Notes: generated by a model from the letters alone, not told the origin. DNA of 64,000 nucleotides from Burkholderia paludis (GCF_000732615.1 NZ_JPGL01000005.1:186001-250000), one strand, 5' to 3'; positions 50,496 to 59,947 are shown, counted from the stretch's first letter. Translations and numbers: made by a program.

Positions 50496-52058
50496 ATGTC
50501 CGCCACCCCGGCATCCGCGGCCTCCCCCGCCGCCCAACCCGCGCCGCTGTCCGGCGGCGCCCTCGCGCTGCTCACCGTCGGGCTCGCGCTCGGCACCTTC
50601 ATGGAGGTGCTCGACACATCGATCGCGAACGTCGCGGTGCCGACCATCTCCGGCAGTCTCGGCGTCGCGACGAGCGAAGGCACCTGGGTGATCTCGTCGT
50701 ACTCGGTCGCGTCCGCAATCGCGGTGCCGCTCACCGGCTGGCTCGCGCGGCGTGTCGGCGAGGTGCGCCTGTTCACGCTGTCGGTGCTCGCGTTCACGGT
50801 CGCGTCGGCGCTGTGCGGCCTCGCGAACAACTTCGAGACGCTGATCGCATTCCGGCTGCTGCAGGGCCTCGTGTCGGGGCCGATGGTGCCGCTGTCGCAG
50901 ACGATCCTGATGCGCAGCTACCCGCCCGCGAAGCGCGGGCTCGCGCTCGGGCTATGGGCGATGACGGTGATCGTCGCGCCGATCTTCGGCCCGCTGCTGG
51001 GCGGCTGGATCAGCGACAACTACACGTGGCCGTGGATCTTCTACATCAACCTGCCGATCGGCGTGTTCTCGGCGACCTGCGCGTTTTTCCTGCTGCGCGG
51101 CCGCGAGACGAAGACGTCGAAGCAGCGGATCGACGCAGTCGGCCTCGCGCTGCTCGTGATCGGCGTGTCGTGCCTGCAGATGATGCTCGACCTCGGCAAG
51201 GACCGCGACTGGTTCAATTCGTCGTTCATCGTCGCGCTCGCGCTGATCGCGGTCGTGTCGCTCGCGTTCATGCTGGTGTGGGAAGCGACCGAAAAGGAAC
51301 CGGTGGTCGACCTGTCGCTGTTCAAGGATCGCAACTTCGCGCTCGGCGCGCTGATCATCTCGTTCGGCTTCATGGCGTTCTTCGGCTCGGTCGTGATCTT
51401 CCCGCTGTGGCTGCAGACGGTGATGGGCTACACCGCCGGCAAGGCCGGCCTGGCGACCGCGCCGGTCGGGCTGCTCGCGCTCGTGCTGTCGCCGCTGATC
51501 GGGCGCAACATGCACCGGCTCGACCTGCGGATGGTCGCGAGCTTTGCGTTCTGCGTGTTCGCGGGCGTATCAATCTGGAACTCGACGTTTACGCTCGACG
51601 TGCCGTTCAGCCACGTGATCCTGCCGCGGCTCGTGCAGGGGATCGGCGTCGCGTGCTTCTTCGTGCCGATGACGACCATCACGCTGTCGAGCATCCCCGA
51701 CGAGCGGCTTGCGAGCGCGTCGGGGCTGTCGAACTTCCTGCGCACGCTGTCGGGCGCGATCGGCACCGCGGCCAGTTCGACGTTCTGGGAGAACGACGCG
51801 ATCTACCACCACGCGCGGCTGTCGGAATCGGTGAGCGTGTATGCGCAAAGCACGACCGACTACCAGGGCGCGCTGTCGCAGCTCGGCGTCGTCGGCCAGA
51901 CCGCCAACGCGCAGCTCAACCAGATCGTCACGCAGCAGGGCTTCATGATGGCGACCAACGACTTTTTCCTGCTGTCGGCGTTCATGTTCGGCGCGCTCGC
52001 GGTGCTCGTATGGATCACGAAGCCGAAGAAGGGCGCGGGGCCGGCGATGGGGCATTGA
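50496..52058 (+). CDS. DHA2-family (EmrB/QacA) multidrug MFS transporter
   Basis: A 520-residue transporter with about 14 membrane segments. Motif D1 (LDTSIANVAVPTISGSLG) is near residues 32-49, motif C (GPLLGGWISDNYTWPWIFYINLPIG) near 165-190, and a long hydrophobic C-terminus ends in WITKPKKGAG. EmrB proteins usually work with an EmrA adaptor and an outer-membrane protein; here only the outer-membrane protein (on the other strand) is nearby. AGGAG precedes the ATG. Confidence 0.93.
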   Translation: MSATPASAASPAAQPAPLSGGALALLTVGLALGTFMEVLDTSIANVAVPTISGSLGVATSEGTWVISSYSVASAIAVPLTGWLARRVGEVRLFTLSVLAFTVASALCGLANNFETLIAFRLLQGLVSGPMVPLSQTILMRSYPPAKRGLALGLWAMTVIVAPIFGPLLGGWISDNYTWPWIFYINLPIGVFSATCAFFLLRGRETKTSKQRIDAVGLALLVIGVSCLQMMLDLGKDRDWFNSSFIVALALIAVVSLAFMLVWEATEKEPVVDLSLFKDRNFALGALIISFGFMAFFGSVVIFPLWLQTVMGYTAGKAGLATAPVGLLALVLSPLIGRNMHRLDLRMVASFAFCVFAGVSIWNSTFTLDVPFSHVILPRLVQGIGVACFFVPMTTITLSSIPDERLASASGLSNFLRTLSGAIGTAASSTFWENDAIYHHARLSESVSVYAQSTTDYQGALSQLGVVGQTANAQLNQIVTQQGFMMATNDFFLLSAFMFGALAVLVWITKPKKGAGPAMGH

Positions 52059-52119
52059 AATCGGCAGGGCTGACGGCTGCCGCACACAGCGGAAGGGCTG
52101 GCCTTGCTTGCTCCCCTTG

Positions 52120-52158
52120 ATTGAACCAAGCAAGCCAATTACTTGAACTTGGTTCAAT
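52120..52158. promoter_or_regulatory. Inverted repeat before the broken antitoxin gene
   Basis: Perfect 11-bp arms ATTGAACCAAG (52120-52130) and CTTGGTTCAAT (52148-52158). The second arm ends at the Shine-Dalgarno of the antitoxin. A natural operator for an autoregulating antitoxin, or a remnant of insertion. Confidence 0.6.
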
Positions 52159-52169
52159 TGGAGGGGGCG

Positions 52170-52418
52170 ATGCATACCTACAGCACGCACGACGCGAAGA
52201 CGAACCTGTCGCGTTTGATCGACGAAGCCGTTCATGCCGGCGAGCCGTTCGTGATCGCGAAAGCCGGCAAGCCGCTCGTCAAGGTGGTCCCGATCGATAC
52301 GCCGGATCCCGTCCGGCCGATCCGGATCGGCTTCATGAAGGGGTAGATCCGTGTCCCGGACGATTTCGACACCATGGGAAGCGACGAAATCGGCAAGCTG
52401 TTCGAGGGTGACGCATGA
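52170..52418 (+). pseudogene. Phd/YefM-type antitoxin interrupted by an in-frame amber codon
   Basis: Starts MHTYSTHDAKTNLSRLIDEAV, the Phd/YefM DNA-binding part, with GGAGG ahead of the ATG. Residues 1-58 are intact; then TAG at 52344-52346 interrupts the frame. Continuing past it gives IRVPDDFDTMGSDEIGKLFEGDA and a natural TGA at 52416-52418 that overlaps the toxin ATG, the normal junction of such pairs. The amber most simply arose from a CAG (Gln) codon. The C-terminal part that neutralises toxins is lost unless the stop is suppressed. Confidence 0.8.
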
Positions 52419-52803
52419 ACTTGCTGCTCGATACACGTCTGCTTCTTCGGGCGGCAGCCGGTGCGGCCGAGCTGCCCGTCCGCGCCAGTGCACTCACCGA
52501 GGATCCCGCCTGTCCGCCGCTTTTCGGCGTTGCGAGCCTTCGAGAGATCGTCATCAAGCGTGGACTGGATCGCGACGCTTTCCAGGTGGACACAAACGTG
52601 TTCCGTCGCAATCTCCTCGATGTCGGCGACGTGGAATTGCCGATCACGAGCCCACACGCACTGGCGGTCGAACAACTGCCGTCGATCCGCCGCGACCCGT
52701 TTGACCGTCTGCTGGTCGCGCAGGCGATCTCGGAAGGCATTGCGCTGCTCGCGCACGAGACCATACCGTCGCCCGCTATCCGGGGCCGATCCAGCACGTC
52801 TGA
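52415..52803 (+). pseudogene. PIN-domain (VapC-type) toxin with a 3' frameshift
   Basis: Starts at ATG overlapping the antitoxin stop: MNLLLDTRLLLRAAAG, a PIN fold with Asp6, a Glu in REIVIK and Asp in RRDPFDRLLVAQA. After ISEGIALLAHE the frame departs from the family: reading the other frame from about 52763 gives TVARYPGPIQHV and stop TGA at 52801, the expected C-terminus. The annotated frame instead runs on to 52969 in Arg/Pro-rich junk. Two N-terminal residues normally His and Trp are Arg, so it may already be dead. Confidence 0.8.
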
Positions 52804-52826
52804 TTGCACCGGGCATCGCCCGGGCG

Positions 52827-53753
52827 TCACTCCCTCGCCCGCAACCCGCCGAACGCCAGATCGTCGCCGGGCGCGATCGGCAGCGTCGCTCGCGCCACGT
52901 CCAGCCACGCGCGCGCCGCGTGCGACAGGTAGCCCTTCTTCAGCCAGCCGAGCGCGATCGCCCACGTGATTTCCGGCTCGACGATCGGCCGGCAGGTGAA
53001 CTGGCCGGCGTCGAGCCGCCGGCAATACGGTTCGGGCAGCAGCGCAATGCCGACACCCGCATGCACGAGCGCGGCCATGAAATCCCAGTGGCCGCTGCGG
53101 CTGACGATCGACGGCGTGAAACCGGCCAGCCGGCACGCGTCGAGCACCGCGTCGTGCAGCGCCAGGCTTTCCGCATAGAACACGAACGACTCGCGCGCGA
53201 GATCCGCGAGCGGCACGGCCGCGTGATCCTCCCAGCGCGACTCGCGCGGGGCGACCAGCCACAGCGGCGCGCGCACCATCGGCAGCCGCTCGAACGTGCC
53301 GGGATCGACCGGCTCCAGCAGCCCGCCGAGCTCCAGCTCGCCCGACGTCAGCGCCGCCTCGATCATCCGCGCGCCCTGCTCGAACAGCTTCAGCTCGATG
53401 TTCGGGTAGCGCTGCTTGTACGCGGCGATGATCGGCGTGAACAGCGATCCGCCGAGCGGCGGGATGCCGATCGTCAGCTCGCCGCGCCCGAGCGTGCCGA
53501 GATCGTTCAGCTCCGACTGCAGTTGCGCCTGCGCGGCGAGCACGTCCTGACCGCGCTGGAACACGATCCGCCCCGCGTCGGTCAGCACCATCTGCCGGCC
53601 GTCGCGCAGCAGCAGCGGCGAGCCGATCTCGTCCTCGAGCGCCTTCACCATCTTGCTGATGGTCGGCTGGGTCACGAACAGCCGGTCGGCCGCCGCGGTG
53701 AAGCTCTGCTGACGGACCACCTCGACGAAGTACCGCAGCGCGCGCAATTCCAT
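52827..53753 (-). CDS. LysR-family regulator (CidR-like) beside the cidAB/lrgAB genes
   Basis: A 308-residue LysR protein with the N-terminal winged helix (LRYFVEVVRQQSFTAAADRLFVTQPTISKMVKALE). It is divergent from the cidA-cidB pair. In Gram-positive bacteria CidR, a LysR protein, activates cidABC in response to acetate; the same arrangement suggests it controls the pair here. It lies 24 bp from the broken toxin gene. Confidence 0.9.
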   Translation of the reverse strand: MELRALRYFVEVVRQQSFTAAADRLFVTQPTISKMVKALEDEIGSPLLLRDGRQMVLTDAGRIVFQRGQDVLAAQAQLQSELNDLGTLGRGELTIGIPPLGGSLFTPIIAAYKQRYPNIELKLFEQGARMIEAALTSGELELGGLLEPVDPGTFERLPMVRAPLWLVAPRESRWEDHAAVPLADLARESFVFYAESLALHDAVLDACRLAGFTPSIVSRSGHWDFMAALVHAGVGIALLPEPYCRRLDAGQFTCRPIVEPEITWAIALGWLKKGYLSHAARAWLDVARATLPIAPGDDLAFGGLRARE

Positions 53754-53892
53754 CGATCACTCCCCAGATTGGTGCGACACGCACCAGTGAATTCCGAATT
53801 GGAATAACAAGGATAGAGACAAGTCATTTTATTTATGGTTAGGGGAAACCCTATACTCACACCATCGACGCAATATCTGTATGGAGCCCGCC

Positions 53893-54369
53893 ATGACCAA
53901 GCCGACCACCACTGCCGCTGCCCGCCCCGCCGCTTCCGGCAGCATGGCGCGCACGGGCCGGATCGCGCTGCAATCCGCCGCGCTCGGTGCGCTGTGGCTG
54001 GCGGTCGACTGGGCCGTGCGCAAGGTCGGGCTGCCGATCCCGTCCGGCGTGATCGGCCTCGCGGTGCTCCTCGTGCTGCTGTTCTCGGGCCGTGTCGCGC
54101 CCGCCTGGGTGAAGGACGGCGCGAACTGGCTGCTGTCCGACATGCTGCTGTTCTTCGTGCCGGCCGCGGTCGCGGCCGTGCAGTACGGCGGGCTGTTCCG
54201 CGAGGACGGCTGGCGCATCGCGCTGGTGATGCTGGCCGGCACCGCGTTCGTGATGGTCGCGGTGGCCGTCGCGGTCGACCTCGCCGCAAAGCTCGAGCGC
54301 CGGCTCGCCGCGCAGCGCGTGTTCGCCGAGCGCCGCCGCGCGCGCCTGAGCGCCGTGTCGGCCCACTGA
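53893..54369 (+). CDS. cidA: CidA/LrgA holin-like protein
   Basis: A 158-residue membrane protein with about four hydrophobic segments and the family core GLPIPSGVIGLAVLLVLLFSG and DMLLFFVPAAVAAVQY. Members influence autolysis and pyruvate transport. GGAG lies 6 bp before this ATG; an earlier in-frame ATG at 53881 overlaps it. cidB follows after 13 bp. Confidence 0.9.
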   Translation: MTKPTTTAAARPAASGSMARTGRIALQSAALGALWLAVDWAVRKVGLPIPSGVIGLAVLLVLLFSGRVAPAWVKDGANWLLSDMLLFFVPAAVAAVQYGGLFREDGWRIALVMLAGTAFVMVAVAVAVDLAAKLERRLAAQRVFAERRRARLSAVSAH

Positions 54370-54382
54370 GCCGGAGCCGACC

Positions 54383-55105
54383 ATGCTCGCCGCCCTGTCC
54401 AGTCTGTTCGCCGACCATGCGAACACCGCGATCTCGTTCGGCTGCTTCGTGCTGACGATCGTGCTGTATTTCGCGTCGAAGCGGCTCTACGCGTACAAGA
54501 AAACGCTGCTGTTCTCGCCGCTCGTGTTCGTGCCGGGCGTGCTGGTGCTGCTCGTCCTGCTGACCGGCATCCCGTATTCGGTCTACTTCCGCGACACGCG
54601 CTGGCTGATGTGGCTGCTCGGCCCGGCGACCATCGCGTTCGCGGTGCCGATCTACGACTATCGGGACCTGATCCGCCGCCACTGGCTGTCGCTGTCGGTG
54701 GGCGTCGCGGTCGGGATCGGCGCCGGCGTGTGCGGGTCGCTGCTGCTCGCGAAGCTGCTGCACCTGTCGCCCGAGCTGCAGCGCTCGCTGATGACGCGCT
54801 CGGTGTCGACGCCGTTCGCGCTCGCCGTATCGGACAAGATCCACGCGCCGAAGGACCTCACCGCGCTGTTCGTGATCGCGACCGGCATCATCGGGATGCT
54901 GCTCGGCGAGATCGTGCTCGCGCTCGTGCCGATGCGCACGCGGCTCGCGCGCGGCGCGCTGTTCGGCGCGGCCGCCCACGGCGTGGGCACCGCGAAGGCG
55001 CGCGAGATCGGCAGCGAGGAAGGCGTCGTGTCGAGCCTCACGATGATGATCGCGGGCGTCGCGATGGTGCTGATCGCGCCCCTCCTGACGCTGCTGCCGA
55101 TCTGA
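54383..55105 (+). CDS. cidB: CidB/LrgB membrane protein
   Basis: A 240-residue protein with about seven membrane segments and the LrgB hallmark SVSTPFALAVSDKIHA..LTALFVIATGIIGM. It works with CidA/LrgA. Last gene of the pair; 233 bp of non-coding DNA separates it from fliL. Confidence 0.92.
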   Translation: MLAALSSLFADHANTAISFGCFVLTIVLYFASKRLYAYKKTLLFSPLVFVPGVLVLLVLLTGIPYSVYFRDTRWLMWLLGPATIAFAVPIYDYRDLIRRHWLSLSVGVAVGIGAGVCGSLLLAKLLHLSPELQRSLMTRSVSTPFALAVSDKIHAPKDLTALFVIATGIIGMLLGEIVLALVPMRTRLARGALFGAAAHGVGTAKAREIGSEEGVVSSLTMMIAGVAMVLIAPLLTLLPI

Positions 55106-55338
55106 CCGGCCGCGCCGGGCGGCCGCCGCCCGCCGCGCGTGCCCGACTGCCCTGACCGCCCCGATCCCTCCCGCCGCGCGGGGCCAGACCGCCCTGCGCC
55201 GCCGGCCCTACCCTGCATCCGGCCGACGCCCGCCCGACAATCGGCTGAGATAGCCGCAATTCCCCCCTCTTTTCCGCCCATCGGGCTCGGCCCGGATGCC
55301 GAACAATGCATGCTACGAGACATCACGCACGCATTCAC

Positions 55339-55842
55339 ATGGCCTCCACGACCGCAAACCCGACCGCCGACAAGCCGGCTTCGTCCGGCAAGTTCAAGCG
55401 CATTGCGCTCATCGCCGTCATCGCGCTGGGCGCGGCGGCCGCCGCTGCCGGCGGCATGTACGTGTTCCTGAGCAAGGAAGGCGTCGGCCATGCGGGCGCG
55501 CCCGCCGCGCCGCCGCCGCTCGCCGTGCCGGTGTTCTTCCCGCTCGACCCGCTGACCGTGAACCTGCAGTCCGACGACGGCGCGCAGCACTACCTGCGCG
55601 TCGGCCTGTCGCTGAAGCTCACCGATCCGAAGGCGCAGGAGCAACTGACCGCGCGGATGCCGGAGATCCGCAGCCGGATCCTGCTCGCGCTGTCGAACAA
55701 GCATCCCGAGGATCTCGCGACGCCGGACGGCAAACGTACGCTCGCGAAGGAACTGCGGGAGCTGATCGAGCAGCCGACGCAGCCGGGCAACCAGCGCGCG
55801 AAGGTTGACGACGTGCTGTTCACCGAGTTCGTCGTCCAGTAA
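55339..55842 (+). CDS. fliL: Flagellar basal-body protein FliL
   Basis: A 167-residue single-pass protein: short cytoplasmic N-terminus, membrane segment RIALIAVIALGAAAAAAGGMYVF (about 16-38), then a periplasmic FliL domain with PLDPLTVNLQ and a C-terminal VDDVLFTEFVVQ. It supports the stator around the motor. First gene of the fliLMNOPQR operon; fliM follows 22 bp later. Confidence 0.95.
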   Translation: MASTTANPTADKPASSGKFKRIALIAVIALGAAAAAAGGMYVFLSKEGVGHAGAPAAPPPLAVPVFFPLDPLTVNLQSDDGAQHYLRVGLSLKLTDPKAQEQLTARMPEIRSRILLALSNKHPEDLATPDGKRTLAKELRELIEQPTQPGNQRAKVDDVLFTEFVVQ

Positions 55843-55864
55843 CGCGGCCGCGAAAGGAGCGCGT

Positions 55865-56863
55865 ATGGGTCACCAGGAGTTCATGTCCCAGGAGGAGGTC
55901 GATGCCCTCCTCAAGGGCGTCACGGGCGAATCCGATTCGGTCGACGAGCAGCGCGACACGTCGGGCGTCCGCCCCTACAACATTGCGACGCAGGAGCGGA
56001 TCGTCCGCGGCCGGATGCCCGGCCTCGAGATCATCAACGACCGCTTCGCGCGCCTGCTGCGGATCGGCATCTTCAACTTCATGCGGCGGACGGCGGAAAT
56101 TTCCGTCAGCCAGGTGAAGGTGCAGAAGTACAGCGAGTTCACCCGCAACCTGCCGATCCCGACGAACCTGAACCTGGTGCACGTGAAGCCGCTGCGCGGC
56201 ACGTCGCTGTTCGTGTTCGACCCGAACCTCGTGTTCTTCGTCGTCGACAACCTGTTCGGCGGCGACGGGCGCTTTCACACCCGCGTCGAAGGCCGCGATT
56301 TCACGGCCACCGAGCAGCGGATCATCGGCAAGCTGCTGAACCTCGTGTTCGAGCACTACACGGTCGCCTGGAAGAGCGTGCGGCCGCTGCAGTTCGAATT
56401 CGTGCGCTCGGAGATGCACACGCAGTTCGCGAACGTCGCGACGCCGAACGAGATCGTCATCGTCACGCAGTTCTCGATCGAATTCGGGCCGACCGGCGGC
56501 ACGCTGCACATCTGCATGCCTTACTCGATGATCGAGCCGATCCGCGACGTGCTCAGTTCGCCGATCCAGGGCGAAGCGCTCGAGGTCGACCGCCGCTGGG
56601 TGCGGGTGCTGTCGCAGCAGGTGCAGGCCGCCGAGGTCGAGCTGAGCGCGAATCTCGCCGAGATCTCGTCGACCTTCGAGAAGATCCTGAACCTGCGCGC
56701 GGGCGACGTGCTGCCGCTGGAGATCGAGGACACGATCACCGCGAAGGTCGACGGCGTGCCGGTGATGGAATGCGGCTACGGAATTTTCAATGGTCAATAT
56801 GCGCTGCGCGTGCAGAAGATGATCAGCGCGGGCGATTCGATGAAGGAAGGTGGATATGAGTGA
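55865..56863 (+). CDS. fliM: Flagellar motor switch protein FliM
   Basis: A 332-residue protein with the CheY-binding N-terminus (SQEEVDALLKG), a CheC-like middle domain (NFMRRTAEISVSQVKVQKYSEF) and a SpoA C-terminus. Part of the C-ring. It overlaps fliN by 8 bp. Confidence 0.97.
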   Translation: MGHQEFMSQEEVDALLKGVTGESDSVDEQRDTSGVRPYNIATQERIVRGRMPGLEIINDRFARLLRIGIFNFMRRTAEISVSQVKVQKYSEFTRNLPIPTNLNLVHVKPLRGTSLFVFDPNLVFFVVDNLFGGDGRFHTRVEGRDFTATEQRIIGKLLNLVFEHYTVAWKSVRPLQFEFVRSEMHTQFANVATPNEIVIVTQFSIEFGPTGGTLHICMPYSMIEPIRDVLSSPIQGEALEVDRRWVRVLSQQVQAAEVELSANLAEISSTFEKILNLRAGDVLPLEIEDTITAKVDGVPVMECGYGIFNGQYALRVQKMISAGDSMKEGGYE

Positions 56864-57353
56864 GCTGAACCAGACGCCCGAAGACGACGCGCAAGCGATG
56901 GCCGATGCGGCCCTCGCGGCCTCGGCCGCCGCCGCGCAGGCGGCCCCGACCCCGGCCGCGGCGGAAGAGGATCCCGGCCTGGACGACTGGGCCGCCGCGC
57001 TGGCCGAGCAAAACCATCAGCCGGTGCAGGCGGGCGCGACGGGCGCAGGCGTGTTCCAGCCGCTGTCGAAGGCCGCGGCAAGCTCGACGCACAACGACAT
57101 CGAGATGATCCTCGACATCCCGGTCAAGATGACCGTGGAGCTCGGCCGCACCAAGATCGCGATCCGCAACCTGCTGCAGCTCGCGCAGGGTTCGGTGGTC
57201 GAGCTGGACGGCATGGCCGGCGAGCCGATGGACGTGCTCGTGAACGGCTGCCTGATCGCCCAGGGCGAAGTGGTGGTCGTCAACGACAAGTTCGGCATCC
57301 GCCTGACCGACATCATCACGCCGGCCGAACGCATCCGGAAGCTGAATCGGTGA
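56856..57353 (+). CDS. fliN: Flagellar motor switch protein FliN
   Basis: A 165-residue protein with an Ala-rich N-terminus and a C-terminal SpoA domain (ILDIPVKMTVELGRTKIAIRNLLQLAQGSVVELDG). It starts at ATG 56856, with AGGAAGG ahead, overlapping the fliM end. Part of the C-ring. Confidence 0.97.
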   Translation: MSELNQTPEDDAQAMADAALAASAAAAQAAPTPAAAEEDPGLDDWAAALAEQNHQPVQAGATGAGVFQPLSKAAASSTHNDIEMILDIPVKMTVELGRTKIAIRNLLQLAQGSVVELDGMAGEPMDVLVNGCLIAQGEVVVVNDKFGIRLTDIITPAERIRKLNR

Positions 57354-57913
57354 AAGCAGTCATGTCCGGCCGCCGCGTGCGCGTCGCTTGCGCGGCGGCT
57401 TCGGCCGTCGCCGCGTCGCTTGCCTGCGCGCCGGCCGGCGCCGCCGACATGAACGCGGTGAACAACCCCGGCTCGATCGCGTCGAGCGTGATGGTCGGTT
57501 CGGCCGCGCCGTCGCTCGGCATCGGCGCGGTGCTGCAGACGCTCGTCGGGCTCGCGGTCGTGATCGGCCTCGTGTTCGCCTGCGCGTGGCTCGCGCGCCG
57601 CTTCGGCTTCCAGCCCGCGCGGCGCGGCGGCCCGCTGAAGGTGGTCTCGAGCGTCGCGGTCGGCGCGAAGGAAAGCGCGACGATCGTCGAGATCGGCGAC
57701 ACCTGGCTCGTGCTCGGCGTCGCGCCCGGCAACGTCAGGCTGCTGCATACGCTGCCGGCCGGTTCGGCGGCGGCCACGGCTTCGGCGCCGGCCGACGCAC
57801 CCGCCGGCGCGGCACCGTCCGAAGGCGGCCTGCCCGGCACGTTCGGCTCGCGATTTCGCGACGCACTCGCCGGCGAAGCCGCGAAACGCCTCGGTCGCGA
57901 CAAGGACCGCTGA
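57350..57913 (+). CDS. fliO: Flagellar export protein FliO
   Basis: A 187-residue FliO: a signal-like N-terminus, a membrane segment (LQTLVGLAVVIGLVFACAWLARRFGF) and a cytoplasmic domain. The GTG at 57350 overlaps the fliN stop; ATG at 57362 is an alternative start. FliO stabilises FliP during export-gate assembly. Confidence 0.9.
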   Translation: MKAVMSGRRVRVACAAASAVAASLACAPAGAADMNAVNNPGSIASSVMVGSAAPSLGIGAVLQTLVGLAVVIGLVFACAWLARRFGFQPARRGGPLKVVSSVAVGAKESATIVEIGDTWLVLGVAPGNVRLLHTLPAGSAAATASAPADAPAGAAPSEGGLPGTFGSRFRDALAGEAAKRLGRDKDR

Positions 57914-57949
57914 CATGGCGGCGCGCCCTCTTTCCGTACCCGCATTCCG

Positions 57950-58711
57950 ATGAAACACGAATTCCTGCGTCGCGCGGCGCGCGTCGCGCCCGTGCTGATC
58001 CTCTGCCTCGCCCCCGCGCTCGCGCTCGCGCAGGCCAACGGCCTGCCCGCGTTCAACACGAGCCCGGGCCCGCACGGCGGCACCACGTATTCGCTGAGCG
58101 TGCAGACGATGCTGCTGCTCACGATGCTGTCGTTCCTGCCGGCGATGCTGCTGATGATGACGAGCTTCACGCGCATCATCATCGTGCTGTCGCTGCTGCG
58201 CCAGGCGCTCGGCACCGCGACGACGCCGCCGAACCAGGTGCTCGTCGGCCTCGCGATGTTCCTCACCTTCTTCGTGATGTCGCCGGTGCTCGACCGCGCG
58301 TACAACGACGGCTACAAGCCGTTCTCCGACGGCTCGATGCCGATGGAGCAGGCCGTGCAGCGCGGCGTCGCGCCGTTCAAGACCTTCATGCTGAAGCAGA
58401 CCCGCGAGACCGATCTCGCGCTGTTCGCGAAGATCTCGAAGGCCGCGCCGATGCAGGGCCCCGAGGACGTGCCGCTGTCGCTGCTGGTGCCCGCGTTCGT
58501 CACCAGCGAGCTGAAGACCGGCTTCCAGATCGGCTTCACCGTGTTCATCCCGTTCCTGATCATCGACATGGTCGTCGCGAGCGTGCTGATGTCGATGGGG
58601 ATGATGATGGTGTCGCCATCCACCGTGTCGCTGCCGTTCAAGCTGATGCTGTTCGTGCTGGTCGACGGCTGGCAGCTGCTGATCGGCTCGCTCGCGCAGA
58701 GCTTCTCGTAA
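57950..58711 (+). CDS. fliP: Flagellar export gate protein FliP
   Basis: A 253-residue protein with a cleavable signal peptide (residues 1-24) and four membrane segments, including the family motif [18 protein letters not shown] and [19 protein letters not shown]. It forms the type III export gate with FliQ and FliR. Confidence 0.97.
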   Translation: MKHEFLRRAARVAPVLILCLAPALALAQANGLPAFNTSPGPHGGTTYSLSVQTMLLLTMLSFLPAMLLMMTSFTRIIIVLSLLRQALGTATTPPNQVLVGLAMFLTFFVMSPVLDRAYNDGYKPFSDGSMPMEQAVQRGVAPFKTFMLKQTRETDLALFAKISKAAPMQGPEDVPLSLLVPAFVTSELKTGFQIGFTVFIPFLIIDMVVASVLMSMGMMMVSPSTVSLPFKLMLFVLVDGWQLLIGSLAQSFS

Positions 58712-58731
58712 GTGGCGGAGGAATACGCGCG

Positions 58732-59004
58732 ATGACGCCCGAACAAGTCATGACCCTTGCGCACCAGGCGATGATGGTCGGCCTGCTGCTCTCCGCCCCG
58801 TTGCTGCTGGTCGCGCTCGCGGTCGGCCTCGTCGTGAGCCTGTTCCAGGCCGCGACGCAGATCAACGAGGCGACGCTGTCGTTCATCCCGAAGCTGCTCG
58901 CGGTCGCCGCGACGCTGGTGATCGCCGGCCCGTGGATGCTGACGACGATGCTCGACTACCTGCGGCAGACGCTGCTGCACGTCGCGACGCTCGGCGCCGG
59001 CTGA
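58732..59004 (+). CDS. fliQ: Flagellar export gate protein FliQ
   Basis: A 90-residue protein with two membrane helices and the family motif LVVSLFQAATQINEATLSFIPK. GGAGG precedes the ATG. Part of the export gate. Confidence 0.97.
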   Translation: MTPEQVMTLAHQAMMVGLLLSAPLLLVALAVGLVVSLFQAATQINEATLSFIPKLLAVAATLVIAGPWMLTTMLDYLRQTLLHVATLGAG

Positions 59005-59033
59005 GCCGCGCGCATTCGCACGATCCGGCGGCG

Positions 59034-59816
59034 ATGTTCTCGGTTACCTACGCGCAGCTCAACGGCTGGCTCACCGCGTTCCTGTGGCCGTTCGTGCGGA
59101 TGCTGGCGCTCGTCGCGACGGCGCCCGTCGTCGGCCATGCCGCGGTGCCGGTGCGCGCGAAGATCGGCCTCGCCGCGTTCATGGCGCTGGTCGTCGCGCC
59201 GACGCTCGGCGCGATGCCGGACGTGACCATGTTCTCCGCGCAAGGCATCTGGATCCTCGTCACGCAGTTCCTGATCGGCGCCGCGATGGGTTTCACGATG
59301 CAGATCGCGTTCTCGGCCGTCGAGGCGGCGGGCGACTTCATCGGGCTGTCGATGGGGCTCGGCTTCGCGACCTTCTTCGATCCGCACACGAGCGGCGCGA
59401 CGCCCGCGATGGGCCGCTTCCTGAACGCGATCGCGATGCTCGCGTTCCTGGCGGTGGACGGCCACCTGCAGGTGTTCGCCGCACTCGTCGCGTCGTTCCA
59501 GTCGCTGCCGGTATCGGCCGACCTGCTGCACGCGCCCGGCTGGCGCACGCTCGCCGGGTTCGGTGCGACCGTGATCGAGATGGGGCTGCTGCTCGCGCTG
59601 CCGGTGGTCGCTGCGCTGCTGATCGCGAACCTCGCGCTCGGCATCCTCAACCGCGCGGCGCCGCAGATCGGCGTATTCCAGGTCGGCTTTCCCGTGACGA
59701 TGCTCGTCGGGCTGCTGCTCGTGCAGCTGATGATTCCGAACCTCGTGCCGTTCGTGTCGCACCTGTTCGACATGGGGCTCGACGCGATGGGGCGGGTACT
59801 GATCGGCTGGCGGTGA
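59034..59816 (+). CDS. fliR: Flagellar export gate protein FliR
   Basis: A 260-residue protein with about six membrane helices and the FliR motif AAGDFIGLSMGLGFATFFDP. ATG at 59034 matches the family start. Last gene of the fli operon in this window. Confidence 0.96.
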   Translation: MFSVTYAQLNGWLTAFLWPFVRMLALVATAPVVGHAAVPVRAKIGLAAFMALVVAPTLGAMPDVTMFSAQGIWILVTQFLIGAAMGFTMQIAFSAVEAAGDFIGLSMGLGFATFFDPHTSGATPAMGRFLNAIAMLAFLAVDGHLQVFAALVASFQSLPVSADLLHAPGWRTLAGFGATVIEMGLLLALPVVAALLIANLALGILNRAAPQIGVFQVGFPVTMLVGLLLVQLMIPNLVPFVSHLFDMGLDAMGRVLIGWR

Positions 59817-59947
59817 TGCGTAGGTGATTCGTCACGAGATCGGGGTGCCGCCTCGGCCGGTTCATCGCGATCTCGTATCGGTTCAGGGCGCATTCGTCCG
59901 GCTAAATGGCGACGATTCTGCCGAGCGATCCAGAACTGATTCGATCG

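Noticed and set aside
52804-52969. Read-through tail of the toxin frame
   Set aside because: Composition is Arg/Pro/Ser-rich, it overlaps the end of the LysR gene, and the family ends at the alternate-frame stop at 52801.
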